Shown one piece after another: positions 1-12,050 of a DNA stretch of 64,000 bases. Position 1 is the first letter of the stretch; every line of letters starts with the position of its first letter. Position numbers and translations under genes: made by a program. The notes beneath the pieces are model-generated. The model had not been told where the DNA came from, did not search any database, and saw nothing but the letters and a program-made list of their open reading frames with translations. This DNA comes from Mixophyes australis (taxonomy: Eukaryota > Chordata > Amphibia > Anura > Limnodynastidae). The stretch spans positions 392,348,783 through 392,412,782 of the forward strand of contig JAVHZZ010000001.1 in NCBI GenBank assembly GCA_036250195.1. The letters are read 5' to 3'.

Positions 1-960
1 TCAGCAGCTGATGTGATTTTAAGACAATCTAGGAACATTTCTCATCCCTTAGCTGTGTGTGATGAGGGGTACCCCAGACATTAGGGGGTGTCTGGTAAGA
101 AAAGGCAACAGTTACTTTATTTTCAGCCACAAAGCCAAACTCTTTACCAATAAAGAACAAGCCTCACCTATATATAAATACACATAGTTTTTCTTATGGC
201 AGATTAACTACTCTGCAAAAAATAAAATGACCTTGTTATCTCTAATCAATTATATGCAGTATATACTTAGGAACGCTGGAAAAAAAACAACAAAAAATAA
301 CATTTCCACACAGTTAAATCATACTTGCCAACTTCCAAAAGTTGGCCTCCAGGAAGTGGAAGTGGTTATGTGGGGGGGAGCTCAGTGAATTGCATCATTT
401 AGCCCCGCCCCCACAGGCGGGTGCATCATTTGACTGTGCAGGGGGGGAGGGGAACAAGCAAAATTTATGAAATTCCCTTAGAATCCCATCATGGAGGCTT
501 CATATTCTGCCCACTGCACTAGGAAGTGGGCAGATGCGGGTGAATGTCCTACTCTCTCAGGAGTCCGGATAAAAGAATCACTATCCAGGTAATTACTCAG
601 ATCAATCACCCCAATTGTCTCATCTACAGATACCATTGGGTAGATTTACCCGTTTTTTGGTAGCTTTTACGGCGGTTTCAAAACTGCCACATTTACTAAA
701 GGCTAAACTGCCAGAAAAACGGCTGTAAACAAATTTCACAAACCACTACTTTACAAATAATCATCCCGATGTTTACTATGATCAAAATACAAAACAGTCA
801 GATTTACTAAGCTGCTGTTCAACAGGCGAGACTGCTCAAACTGCATGTAGTTTGTGCTATCTTTCCATTCAGAACATAACATATGGCACCATTGATTTCT
901 GAATTATGGGAACAATAATTATATTTTGATTAAGGTCCAATATAAATATAACATTTGCCT
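1..960. other. AT-rich non-coding DNA with repeat fragments
   Basis: No coding sequence is visible. Positions 325-580 resemble a dispersed repeat that recurs in part near 21.8 kb (both carry the 'cttgccaac' / 'aggagtc' type ends). Around 640-860 the text has the character of a MITE arm (repeated 'actgcc' and 'acggc' motifs). Most likely SLC10A7 intron 1 sequence. Confidence 0.4.
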
Positions 961-967
961 CCATAAG

Positions 968-1158
968 TTAATATTATTTTTCATCATATTAAGGGCGCAA
1001 TATTATGGTATTATGGACGTAATATATTAATTCTACAAGTGTGCATCATAAACAATTATTGCCCCCATTAGCAGTCAAACTCCTTAATATAATTATTTAT
1101 TCATACTGGTCCCATAATACAATAATATTGCCCTCCTAATATGATGAAAAATAATAAA
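968..1158. repeat. Palindromic MITE-like inverted repeat
   Basis: Positions 968-1016 and 1111-1158 are imperfect reverse complements of about 48 bases. Both contain 'tttttcatcatatta' or its complement and an 'ccataataccataatatt'-like block, separated by about 95 bases. This is the layout of a foldback MITE. No clear target duplication was seen, so the superfamily is open. Confidence 0.6.
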
Positions 1159-1978
1159 TTCCCCCTTAAATTAATTAGAAATTAATTTTGTCTAATCAAT
1201 AAATAATGATTGCCCCTATAATGCATAAGTGAATCATGTGCTCTGAATAGCTAGATAGTAGTTATCTAGCCAATCAGAAGCAGGTATAAAAAAAACCTGT
1301 CTTGTTTGCTGGCAGGTTTAACTAAACCACCGGTGATTTAGCTGTTTTCTTCTCAAATTGTCTTATGGTTAGTTTTTGCATTTACACCACCCATCTTAGT
1401 CAGTACATTGCAGTAAAACATAATAAGAAAGAACTTACAAGAGAAAAATAACTGAAGATCAACATGCAAAAGGTTAGCACATTCACAGTTTTTTTAATTA
1501 TCTACTATGGTTTTGGCTATTATGACTTAAGAAATTTGTGGATAGTGCTGAAAACTAGTTACAACTATATAAGTATTACAATTGTCTATATATGGGTTCC
1601 ATTTAACCTTGTCACCTTCCTGAATCTTTAGCCAACACACAATTTTATAGAATCTAACATTAATAATTCTGCTTGCAGAGCTCAAAATGTTCATTTTCAG
1701 TTGCAGGTAACAATGGTTTCACTATAAAGGGAACACTTTTTGTAAACACTACTCATACATGACAAAGGGTGAAGAGTGGTCCTAAAACATGTTGCTAACT
1801 AGGTTTTTGGGGATTAACACCAGAAAGTGCTTTGTCTGTTTTTTATTTTATTATGTCCTATTTTTCATATGTAACTGATAGGATTATTATGATTCAAAGA
1901 CCAGAGAGAAAGAAACAAAAAGGTGTATATAGGGGCACTCTGGGATGTGTATCTTGAATATGTTAAAAATATATAATC
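1159..1978. other. AT-rich intron-like DNA
   Basis: No gene is seen. A short perfect inverted repeat (gctagata / tatctagc) lies near 1250-1272, and a 'ggcaggttt' hairpin follows near 1295-1320. Otherwise the stretch is plain AT-rich sequence up to the proposed 5' edge of the L1 element. Confidence 0.4.
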
Positions 1979-2199
1979 GGTGTTCCGGTGGGCTGCTAAA
2001 TAGAATGATAGAATGTAGTTGCTGTACTTATTTTTCTCCTTTGGGAAGATATTGTACCTTTTCAATATGATAGCCTGATATTCAAAATCTACTAGGCTCC
2101 TCCCCCCCTTCCGTTTTACCCTTACACTGGCAGTTTGTATGCCTGATGGACAGACTTTTACATAAGCAAAAGCTGGTGGTCTCCAATTCTCAATCAAAC

Positions 2200-3075
2200 A
2201 TGGGTAAACCTAAAGTACAGATTACTCGCACTGCCCCCCCCTCATCTCCACCTAAAAAATCTGGCGATCCACCTATTGACACGCCGATGGCAGATTCTAT
2301 TCACACCTCACCCTCTATCTCTGCAGTCGAATTCTCTGCTATGTTTATGCCCCAATTAGAGAAAAGGTTTGAGGACCTGCATAATTTGATTGACAATACT
2401 ATGACTGCGATTGCTGCAAATACTAATCGTATTGCTGAGGTTGAACAGAGAGTTGGTGGTGTGGAGGATAATATGATTACTGTTCAAAGCACAATAGAGA
2501 AGCAGGCCAAATCCCTACAAATTTTAACTGATAAAGTAGATGATTTGGAGAACAGAAACCGGCGTAATAATCTTCGCTTCATAGGCATACCGGAATCTGT
2601 CAAAGGACCACACCTGGTCCAATTCCTTAGTGTTGCCCTTCCAATGGCTCTAGCACTGGAGCAATCCATGGATAAACCTCAGATTGAGAGGGCTCACAGG
2701 ATAGGGCAAGAACGTGAAGGGGAACGATCTAGGCCTAGGCCAGTTATTGCTCGGTTTTTGGACTACCGTGCCAAAGACACCATCTTGGGAGCATACAAAA
2801 AGAGCCGGGGGTTGGTAGTGGAGGGCCATAAGATACTTATCTTTCAAGATTTTTCAGTACTTGTTTCCCAAAAGCGCAAAGAATTTGCATCAGTATGTAA
2901 ACACTTGATTGATAACAACAAACGTTTTGCCCTTTTATACCCGGCCAAACTTAAGGTGACCGAGAACGGCCAAACTATGTTTTTTGATGACCCGGTTGAA
3001 GCAACACGCTACTTTATCCCAGCCCTGTCCTCGCATAACTCACCGGGTAGGGAAAAACGGTCACCAACTCGTTGA
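2200..3075 (+). CDS. L1 ORF1 RNA-binding protein
   Basis: The reading frame is open from 2146, but the ATG at 2200 is the better start: it gives an MGKPK N-terminus typical of L1 ORF1 proteins and has A at -3 and G at +4. The product is about 291 residues. After a Pro/Ser-rich N-terminus there is a coiled-coil region (LEKRFEDLHNLID through KVDDLENRNRR), then the NNLRFIGIPE start of the RRM-like domain, then IERAHRIG, and a C-terminal domain ending in FDDPVEATRYF. Family knowledge: ORF1p trimerises through the coiled coil, binds its own RNA and acts as a nucleic-acid chaperone. The frame is intact, so this copy could in principle still make the protein. ORF2 follows downstream in the same direction. 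Confidence 0.9.
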   Translation: MGKPKVQITRTAPPSSPPKKSGDPPIDTPMADSIHTSPSISAVEFSAMFMPQLEKRFEDLHNLIDNTMTAIAANTNRIAEVEQRVGGVEDNMITVQSTIEKQAKSLQILTDKVDDLENRNRRNNLRFIGIPESVKGPHLVQFLSVALPMALALEQSMDKPQIERAHRIGQEREGERSRPRPVIARFLDYRAKDTILGAYKKSRGLVVEGHKILIFQDFSVLVSQKRKEFASVCKHLIDNNKRFALLYPAKLKVTENGQTMFFDDPVEATRYFIPALSSHNSPGREKRSPTR

Positions 3076-3503
3076 CATTATCGCTCTATGAGATTTTGAT
3101 ATTTTATTTAACTATGTTCAAGATATATTCCTGATTTGCTCAGGTATTTCATGTTATAATATATATCCACAGTTTATTATGTCTTCCCGACATTCAATAA
3201 GTTCAAAATTTACTTATTAATTGTTTTCTTGGTACATCCCGACTCTTGGTCTGGGATCTACCTTTGTTTATGGTTGGATAAGGAAAAAAGAAAATGTGGT
3301 TTGAGGAATGTTTGGACATGTTTGCTTATTTTATTATTGTTTCATCCGAGGTCAAACTCAAGAATGAATCCGAACCGACACTGGAGAGGCCGGGGTCAAC
3401 TTTCTACTTTGCGCTCACCCTTAATCTGGATGTGGAAACTCCATTCCACTAGACCGCGGCCAATTGTGAGTACCCTGCCCCTGGTTGGGGGGACGAGCTA
3501 GCC

Positions 3504-6500
3504 ATGTCACACCCACAACATATTAACACACCCGCTAAATCTACACCACCGTCCCTTAAAATCCTCTCTTGGAATGTTGATGGTTTAAATACTCCTGTTA
3601 AGAGGAAGAAAGTTCTCTTACATATGAAGCGCTTTGGACCAGACATCATCTTCTTACAAGAAACTCATTGGAGGATGGGGGATGATTCGACCCTACGGGA
3701 TTCATGGTTGCATGATTGTATCTCTGCACCATACAAAAACAAATCTAGAGGGGTGGCTGTTTTGTTGGGAAGGAAGTTGCCATATAGTATCTTGGACACA
3801 GTTATTGACCCTGACGGTCGTTACATCCTATTGGACATCCAAATTTGTGACCATAAATATACACTCCTTAATATATACGCTCCAAACGATCACCAAAGAG
3901 AATTCTTCCAAAATATATCACAAATATTAGCCTCACGTGAAACACATAGCTTGATAGTTGGAGGGGATTTTAATGTTATTGATGATCCTTCCTTAGATAG
4001 ACAACCGTCCCTCTCCGACACTAATCGAGTGAATCTACATGTCTTACCTAGGTTTAAGATCACACATAGCCTAACAGACCCCTGGAGACTTTTAAATCCT
4101 ACAGATAGATCATTTACCTTTCACTCTGGGGTTCATAACTCTTTTTCTCGATTAGACTATGTCCTGATAGCGGACCATCTTGTAGCTGAGGTCATGAAGA
4201 CAGACTTAGGCAATATTGTAGTCTCTGATCATGCACCAGTACATTTGTCTTTGCGTCTCCCGGTGGTGGGCCCTGGAACTGCCTCGTGGAAATTCCCCTC
4301 ATATTTATATACTTCTGAACATTTTAATCAGTATCTTCGCAGCCAGTGGTTGGAATATGTTGACAACAATATTGAACATTTAGATAATCCTGTCCTATTC
4401 TGGGAGACGTCTAAGGCAGTTTTAAGAGGCATTATTATGTCTTATACAGCAAATAAAAGAAAAGAGGCCGCTACTCGTTACCACTCTCTAGCCCAACAGG
4501 TGAGATTATGCTTTGACGCATTTACATCTAACCCTCAAGAAGTTTCTCAGGCCAATTACAAATTAGCAAAGCAAGCCTTGGATGGTTTCCTCTCGGTTCA
4601 AGCTCAATCAAAGCTCGACTACACTAAAAATAAGTACTACCGTTGGGGCAATAAAACTGGAAAACTTTTAGCTAATATGTCTAAAATGACCAAACGTAGA
4701 AACCATATAGTAGCTATACAAACATCTACTAATACCCCCTTACTACGAACATCTGCTGAAATTGCAGAAGCTTTTGTTGATTACTACAGAGATCTTTACT
4801 CTGACATTCCACCAGATAACAACCTGATAGACAGACTACTAGACGAGGCAAACTTACCTGTTCTATCTGACTCTCAGAGGGAACTCTTGGATGCGGATAT
4901 AAGCCCTCAAGAAGTGTTTGAGGTAATATCAAAGCTTAAACTTCACAAGGCTCCTGGGCCAGATGGATTTACAGGAGAATATTACAAATTATTAAAAATT
5001 GAAATCACGCCCATCCTCCTTGATTTATACAAAACGATTCATCGTTCACATCCCACCTATTCTACATTTAATAGGGCATTTACATCCCTCATTCCTAAGC
5101 CGGACACTGACCCCAAACTATTAGCCTCATATCGCCCCATCACATTGTTGAATTTAGATTTCAAAATTTTGTCAAAAATCATGGCAAACAGACTTCAAAG
5201 CATTATACCCTCGTTACTGACGGAACATCAATTAGGCTTTGTTCATGGCAGGCACTCGGTTAAGGGAATTCGCTCAGCTATTGCTGCCATAGTGGCTTCC
5301 AAAGGTATGAGTATTACCAATAATGTGCTGGTCAGCCTAGACGCCCATAAAGCCTTCGACACTGTATCTTGGCCCTTTATGTATACAATTTTGCAGAGGC
5401 GTGGGTTTGGAAGGGACTTTATTGATTTGATCAAATACTTCTATAATAAACCAATAACTTCCCTTCTAATTAACACACTTCAAGGGGCTCCCATAGAAAT
5501 GCACAGAGGGACCAGACAGGGTTGCCCTTTATCCCCATTATTGTTTAATTTATCATTAGATCCAATGTTAAGGGTTCTTCAAAATTGGCCAGTCATGCAA
5601 GGGATCCAAATTGGTGATGAGAGTATCCGTATTACGGCATTTGCAGATGATCTTTTATTATACGTGTCCAACCCTGAGGCCGCTCTGATTCCCCTGATGT
5701 CGAAGATTGAGGAGTTTGGATCTGTCTCTGGATTCAGGGTCAATTTCAATAAATCAACTGTTTTCTCTCTGGGCATGGATAGACATAAACCCAATTGGGC
5801 ATCTAACACTCCCTTGAAGTGGGAGATGAATTATATATCCTACTTGGGGGTCTTCCTTCCTCGTAATCTAGCCACTCTTTATACACTCAACATAAGACGT
5901 ATAATCGAATCTATAAAGATAGAGATAAAAGGGTGGGAGAATCTCAATATTTCATATCTGGGTAGAGCGAATCTCTTGAAGATGGTGTCCTTCCCCAAAT
6001 TGCTATATCCTCTACAAACATTACCCTTACTTCTCACAAAATCAGATGAACATTTATTGAATTGCCTATCCGCACGTTCATTTGGAGGAAAAAACGTCCC
6101 CGTATCCCGTTTATCAAACTACAACAGTCATCTTCCAATGGAGGCATCAACTTTCCCAATATAGTTCTGTATAGTTACGCTGCACATTTACGGTACTTGA
6201 GAGATTGGATATCACAAACTAGTATATATACCAATTTGGCATTGGAAAAACAATTTATACCTTCTATGCATATAAAGTCCTTTCTTCACATTCATGACCA
6301 GGAAATATCAATAGAATTATTAGATAACCCACTGGTGATGTCTGTGAGAAAGATTTGGCACATTCTTCGACATAAATTTCATTTAAATCCTTACAAATCT
6401 GTACACCTTCCTTTTGTTGGTAATCCTGATTTTCAGGATGGCATGGCGGCTCGTCCCTTTAAGACATTGGAACAACAGGGTCTATACTCTGCGGGTCAAT

Positions 6501-7420
6501 TGATGAATAAATCAACCAAGAAACCATTGCGTTATGCCCAAGCTAGTGAAAAATTTCCATTTCTAGGCCCCTGCGGGATGACATTTCTCCAAGCCCAACA
6601 TTATGTCAAGAGCCTAATTGTTTTTTTCTCAGACATAGATTGGGATAACCCATTAGACAATATACTACTCTCTAAATCCCCCAAACAAAAAGCTATTTCA
6701 ATTCATTATAGACTCCTGAGAAACAACATAGACTATTCTACCATACGCTCGGGCCTTGCTCAATGGTTATTGACATTCCCGCACTTAACTAATGAAATTT
6801 TGCTTAAAAACTTAAACATCTCGATCAGATTACTCCCAGCCTCTACATATGTAGAAATGTTCCTCAACATATTTCACAGGGGATATATATCTCCACATCG
6901 CAGATTGGCTATGGGTCTGTCAGATAATGATAGGTGTCCTAAATGTGGGATGGGAGGGGCGGACTTGTTTCATTGTTTCTGGGGATGTCCGGTTATTAGA
7001 GGGTTCTGGATACGTGTGTGGAGGTTTGCTACTGCTGATCTTGTAAATTATCTCCCTTTCACACCAGACTGGGCTATATTGGGCATTCTCCCACCAAATG
7101 CCCGCACATCCAGAGGTGGCAGACGTCTGCTGCTGATTATTTCGGCAGTGGCAAGAAAATGCATCCTCCACATGTGGATCCAGAGCACATCCCCCACACT
7201 GGACCTCTTTAAAGAAAAAATGTTCTTTGCCATGAAAATGGACTGGTTGGAAGCCTCCCTCCAAAAAACAAAATACACAGGGAGATTTTTTGACACTTGG
7301 GAGAGCTTTGTTGGCACTTTGTCAGTCCCCCTGAGAGAACAAATACAAAAATGTTTTCAACATACCCTTTGGTATGAAACTAGAATATTCATGCAAGACC
7401 CACCTATCTTTCTGGACTAG
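3504..7420 (+). pseudogene. L1 ORF2 endonuclease-reverse transcriptase, one frameshift
   Basis: ORF2 reads from 3504 to 6164 in one frame and from about 6062 to 7420 in another. The switch lies near 6060-6080, where the first frame loses the conserved FIWRKKRPRIPF-type motif that the second frame supplies. The N-terminal domain is an APE-type endonuclease: SWNVDGLN (catalytic-type Asn, residue 24), QETH (Glu 53), GGDFNV and SDHAPV. The reverse transcriptase follows with YRPITLLN, the SLDAHKAFD block, GTRQGCPLSP and FADD (residues 713-716), all intact. The C-terminus has a Cys/His cluster (CPKCGMGGADLFHC, then GCP) typical of L1. All key catalytic residues I can check are present, so the frameshift is the only clear disabling change. 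A sequencing or assembly error at this point is also possible. Confidence 0.92.
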
Positions 7421-7763
7421 GAGAGTGCTTGTGTTGCCCCGGTCTCTCCAGGCTTTTGTACCTTATGTGTGATATCATATTTATAGTTCACTTCAGTGAC
7501 TCACAGGTGACGTTTTTCCTCATACTATGTGTCATGGTTCATGATTATTAAGTATAAACATATCTTTGTTCTAATTTATTTACTGATGTGTACATGTTTG
7601 ACATTCTTCAATAAAGAAATATAAAAAAAAAAAAAAATATATATAATCTTTATCAAATCAATTTAAAATTAACGCATTATCCTTGTTAGTGAAAAAGCCA
7701 GCAAAATATTAAATATTGGGAAAGTGAAATAGGTGTGATGTTAAAATTGTAGATGAACTACAA

Positions 7764-7955
7764 GGGGCATATTCAATTGTTGACGTTTTCCACCGTGGAA
7801 AAAGTATTAACTAAGCCAGATTTCAGCTCGCAGCTCCCTGAGCTGCGTGAAATGTACCATAATAACGGCATTTACGCGCACTATTACCGTAATGACGGTA
7901 ATAGTGCGCGCACCGCGTTACTTTAGGCAGTAACGCCAACATTTGAATATGCCCC
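7764..7955. mobile_element. 192-bp MITE with terminal inverted repeats
   Basis: The left end ggggcatattcaattgttg and the complement of the right end (ggggcatattcaaatgttgg) match over about 20 bases with few differences. CAA flanks both sides (7761-7763 and 7956-7958), consistent with a 3-bp target duplication as in Harbinger-type MITEs. No coding capacity. Related GC-bearing 'taacg' repeats occur near 9490 and 15820. Confidence 0.7.
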
Positions 7956-7958
7956 CAA

Positions 7959-8711
7959 TAACCCATTCTCAAGCATAATAAATTTAGATATATATTTTGT
8001 TAGTGTATTAACCAAATTAACACGTATAATAAGAGAGACACAGAGCGTACCATCTCCTTTATTATATAATAATTGTTATTGGGATATACTTTATATTTAT
8101 TTCAACCATGATTTTTTTAATAATTTGAATATTTATCATACTAACTTGTTTCTAGCCATAACTGCCTTAAAGGTAATTAAGTATTTACTAATTTTCCAGA
8201 AATGGTAGATTATCCAATTTTATTGCAAGGTTAACGTCTCAGTCAGGTCTGAATGTACAAACGTTATGTTTCTTAGTTATATGAGAAAGAAGCTAAGAAT
8301 AAAAGGAAGCCAAATAGAGTCTATTTCCTGGTCATAGTTTGGTAGGTTATAGAAACATACTGAGCATACAGCAATATGCTCTGCGACATCTCTGCTGTAC
8401 TTTATGTTAGACAACAGTTTGAATATTTGTCAACACCTTTTCAGAGCTGTATTGATGGCAGAGGAGATTATCTCCACTGCTGAAACAACATTGAAAGACA
8501 GACCTCACAATGCAGGTCACAGAGTTCTGTAGCTCAGTTGAAACTGACAGCCAGCATTATATTCTGGGTCTGGTCATGTTGTAGTTCACTGAACAGTGAG
8601 TCATAGCAGCATAGAAAGAGGTTTCTGTATTTTATTGTCCAGCACAGAGCAATAACAATGTGTGTGAACTGGAGGTCTGATTTAGGAAATGTTTTAATAA
8701 ATTCCATACAC
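7959..8711. other. Non-coding DNA, nothing recognised
   Basis: AT-rich sequence between two MITEs. No open frame of note, no RNA gene and no repeat family recognised. Confidence 0.4.
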
Positions 8712-8714
8712 TAA

Positions 8715-8936
8715 GGCCAGGTACACACTACAGAAATGTTCTCCCAATGTGTTATCTAACGATTGTACCGAGATTTTTAGTTCAGTTTCAAAATCAAATG
8801 AAACGATAAGATGAGCTTTGGAATGATAATCGTTCATTATTGCAGTGTACACACTAATGCAATATCGGGCCGAACAGCCGTTTATCGCGTGATTGGCCCG
8901 ATAGTCGTCTGAAAACCCTGTAGTGTGTACCCAGCC
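8715..8936. mobile_element. 222-bp MITE with TAA target duplication
   Basis: The left end ggccaggtacacactacag and the complement of the right end (ggctgggtacacactacag) form 19-base terminal inverted repeats with two mismatches. TAA flanks both ends (8712-8714, 8937-8939). A 3-bp TAA duplication is characteristic of PIF/Harbinger elements. Internal sequence is non-coding, so this is a non-autonomous copy. Confidence 0.85.
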
Positions 8937-8939
8937 TAA

Positions 8940-9480
8940 GCGCCCAGTTTAGTAGGCAGACCTGTCCTTTCCATGTAATTCACTACTCAGTCAATGACAG
9001 AATAAACCAGAAGTGCTTAACTTAATATTGTCGTGGGACTCCAAAATGCTTCCCAACAGAACATATTAAATATCGGACAATCAGGAAACATCAAACAAAT
9101 TTGAGGACCCACTGTAGGTCCATCAGGTAACTTGTATGCATGTGCCCTTCAGAAGCTATAAAGATTTGACAGAATATTTTTGCGGAAAAAAAGCAAATTT
9201 AAACCTAGCTGTCAAGTACAATTGTGTCATCAATTTAATGTGAAAAATAAAATTGTGAGGAAATCTATTTATGAATCCTAGCGATACCAGTATAATAAGC
9301 CACAATACAACATATGGAACCGCGCTATGAGAGGAATGCTCATTTTTAGGCAATAAAGATGTTATCTTATGTACTAAGGAGGATCAAAGTTTACATTTCT
9401 TACACTACCTGTGCACCTCGACTAAGAGGAAGTGCTACGGATATCATTGCAGAATCACTTTTTTTCTTTTTTTTTAAACA
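8940..9480. other. Non-coding DNA, nothing recognised
   Basis: No gene or named repeat is recognised. Ordinary AT-rich sequence leading into a MITE-like segment. Confidence 0.4.
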
Positions 9481-9487
9481 CATTGCA

Positions 9488-9650
9488 GGGGGGAATTCAA
9501 TTTGCCACGTTACTGTAAAAAGTAACGTGGTCTGTGCACTATTAACGGTAAAACTGTGCATAATTACCATTAATACGGTAATATCAAACAATGGCATTTT
9601 GCTTGCAACTCCCCAAGTAATGCACTTAGCACGGCACTATTCTCCCCTTT
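9488..9650. repeat. MITE-like repeat related to the one near 15.9 kb
   Basis: It begins ggggggaattcaatttgcca and contains a ccacgttact / agtaacgtgg hairpin followed by 'acggtaa' blocks. The same ggggaattca end and gtaacg content occur, in reverse, near 15979-16018. The right boundary is uncertain; it may end at ctcccc near 9650. Confidence 0.5.
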
Positions 9651-9689
9651 GAGTAATACTATGCGTTTTTAAATTTTTCTTTTCATATG

Positions 9690-12050
9690 TATTAATATTA
9701 TCATAGATTTGTAAGGTGCCACAGTGCTCCGCAGTGTCGTACACTAGGGAGAATAGTACATACATAAAATAGGGACATACAGGTAGACAAAAAAAAAAAT
9801 GCAGACATGAAAACAAGGTTATGAAGAACCTTGCTCATTAGAGAGCTTAGCTAAGTGGAAGAGGGCACAAGAGGGGAAAATGTGTCTCAGAGTGGAGATT
9901 GGGATAGTTATGAGGATGCATTAGTGTGAATAGTATTATCCTCTAGAAAAATAGATAGTTTTCAAAGAGCATCTAAAGATTTGAAGGCTGTGGGAAAGTC
10001 TGATTGAGCGTGGTAGGGAATTTCATAAGGGGGAGCAGTACGGGAGAAGTCTTGTAGGAGCGAGTGAGAGGTGTTTACCAGAGACGAGACAAGGTGCAGG
10101 TCAGAGGTAGATCTAAGAGGGCGGGAGGGAGAGTATTTTAATATGAGATTTGAGATGTATGCAGGAGTAGTGTTGTGAAAGGTTTTGTAGGTAAGGGTGA
10201 GTAATTTGAACTTGCTTCTGGAGGACACCTGGAGCCAGAGTAAGGATTTGCAAAGTGGTGCAGCAGATATGGAGCGGTGAGAGCGGAAGATCAGTCTTGC
10301 AGTAGCCTTTAGGATGGATTGAAGTGTGCATATATATGGGTTTCCGGAATGCCAGATAGCAGGAGGTTGCAATAGTCAAGACGGGAAAGGATAGAATGGA
10401 TAAGAGTTTTAGTAGCATGTTGAGTAAGTAAAGGACATATTCTGGCAAAGTTTTTAAGATGGAGTCGACAGGACTGGGAGAGAGTCTGGATGTGAGGAAT
10501 AAAGCAGAGGGCTGTGACACCAAGGCAGTGGGCTTGGAAGACTGAGGAAATTGTGGTGTTATTGACAGTGAGGGAGATTTGAGGACAGGTGGTGACTCTG
10601 GCAGGAGATAAGATAACAAGTTCTGTTTTGGACATGTTGAGCTTTAGGTAGCGTTGGGACATCCATGTGGAGATAGCAGAAAGACAGTTGGTTACACAAG
10701 ATAGTACAGAAGGAGAGGGGTCAGGGGAAGAGATATAGATTTGTGCGTCATCAGCATAGAGGTGGTATTGGAGAGTGAATGAGCGAATTAGTGCCCCATG
10801 AAAAGAGTGTACAATGAAAAAAGTAAACGACCAAGAAAAGATCTGTATAAATATAGAGTGACATATGCTCTTTCCATTGCTGTAACATTACAAGATTTTT
10901 ATGGTTTGTACACAGGCTCAGCGCTTCCATTAACAACCTTAAGCAGTTGCCGAGGGCGCCGGGACTGGAGCAAAGGAAGTGCCAGAGGTGGACACACTAA
11001 AGCAGCGGTTTGATAGCTAGGAAGTGAACCAGGAAAGAACTGTGTCACGAAGGCCAATTGAGTCAAGGGTGTGTAGGAGAAGAGGGTGATCAACAGTATC
11101 AAAAGCAGCAGAGGTGTCCAGGAGAATGAGTATAGAGAAATGACCCTTAGATTTTGCAGTAAGTAGATCATTGGTCACTTTTGTGAGAGCAGTTTAAGTG
11201 GAATGTTGGTGGCGAAAGCCTGATTGCAGAGAGTCGAGAATGGAATGAGAGGAAAGAAGTCAGGCGATTGTACACTAGTCAAGCAAGTAGTTTGGAGGAA
11301 AGGGGAGGAGAGAAATTGGGCGGTAGTTGCAGAGAGAAGCTGGATCGAGAGATGGTTTCTTTAGAAAAGGTGAAATGAGTGCATGTTTAAAGGAGGATGG
11401 AAATGTGCCATTGGAAAGTGACAGGCTGAAGAGGTGAGTTAGAGGTGGGCATGCAGTGGAGGAGAGGGAGCGGAGAAGTTGGGAGGAAGTAGTGTTGAGT
11501 GGACAGGTTGTAGGGTGAGAGGATAATATGATTGCAGAGACCTTGTCTTCAGTTACTGGAGAGAATGAATTCAGGGTGGATTGGGGAGTGTAGGTAAAGG
11601 TGGGTTGAGCGAGTGGAGTGAGTGAAATTTGGCATGAGGAATATTCTTGTAGAGTGATGTCAATTTTGTCTTTGACATAGGTGGAAAAATCATGGGCAGT
11701 GAGGGAGGAAGGAGGAGGAGGTGCAGGGGGGCAGAGAAGTGAGATGAAAATGGCAAAGAGGCGACGTGGGTTAGAAGACTGGGTGGATATTAGAGATTTG
11801 AAGAATGTTTGTTTGGCAATTGAAAGGGCAGCTTTGTAAGATGAAAGGATAAATTTACAGTGGAGGAAATCGGGATAGGAACGAAATTTCCGCTAGTGAC
11901 GCTCTGCAGTGCGGGAGCACTTTTGCAGGTAGCGGGTCCGTTTGTTGTGACATGGCTGGGGTTTGGATCATCAGAGACTACGTGTAGTAGCTGGAGCTGC
12001 ATTGTCTAGGGCTGAAGTGAGTGTTTGTAATATGTAACACACTTCTGCAC
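9690..12050 (-). mobile_element. L2/CR1-type LINE, reverse transcriptase part, degraded
   Basis: Read on the minus strand, the stretch contains the reverse-transcriptase blocks of an L2-type non-LTR retrotransposon. They are CNYRPISLL near 11308-11335, a [11 protein letters not shown] catalytic block at 11087-11122 and the YADD box at 10745-10758. Downstream come KLNMSKTE, SRLDYCN and a C-terminal part with LLWLQV and PSRPLRS. The 3' end near 9690-9760 has the 'cactgcggagcactg' tail followed by an AT repeat, as in many L2 ends. Several frameshifts and stops break the frame, so this copy is dead. The first catalytic Asp and the YADD pair are still readable. The 5' endonuclease region appears to be missing, so the copy is 5'-truncated. 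Confidence 0.88.
10800..10960. repeat. Unrelated block interrupting the L2 reverse transcriptase
   Basis: Between the part that ends near 10965 and the YADD block at 10745, L2 elements normally encode a 'PQGS..GPLLF' segment. Here about 160 bases of unrelated AT-rich sequence, next to a 'gagggcgccg' motif, take its place. It may be a small insertion or an internal rearrangement. No target duplication was identified. Confidence 0.4.

Larger units (their letters stand above)
1979..7640 (+). mobile_element. Near full-length L1-type LINE
   Basis: The element has the standard L1 order: a 5' UTR, ORF1 (from 2200), a spacer of about 430 bases, ORF2 (3504-7420 with one frameshift), a short 3' UTR, an AATAAA at 7610-7615 and a poly(A) tail at 7624-7637. 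The 5' boundary is tentative. It rests on a 10-base direct repeat, atatataatc, just before 1979 and again just after the A-tail (ending at 7648), but this repeat is AT-rich and could be chance. L1 elements copy themselves by target-primed reverse transcription. Only one frame break in about 5.3 kb of coding span implies a young insertion. The protein motifs fit the L1/Tx1 group known from frogs and fish; I cannot separate the two clades by eye. Confidence 0.9.
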
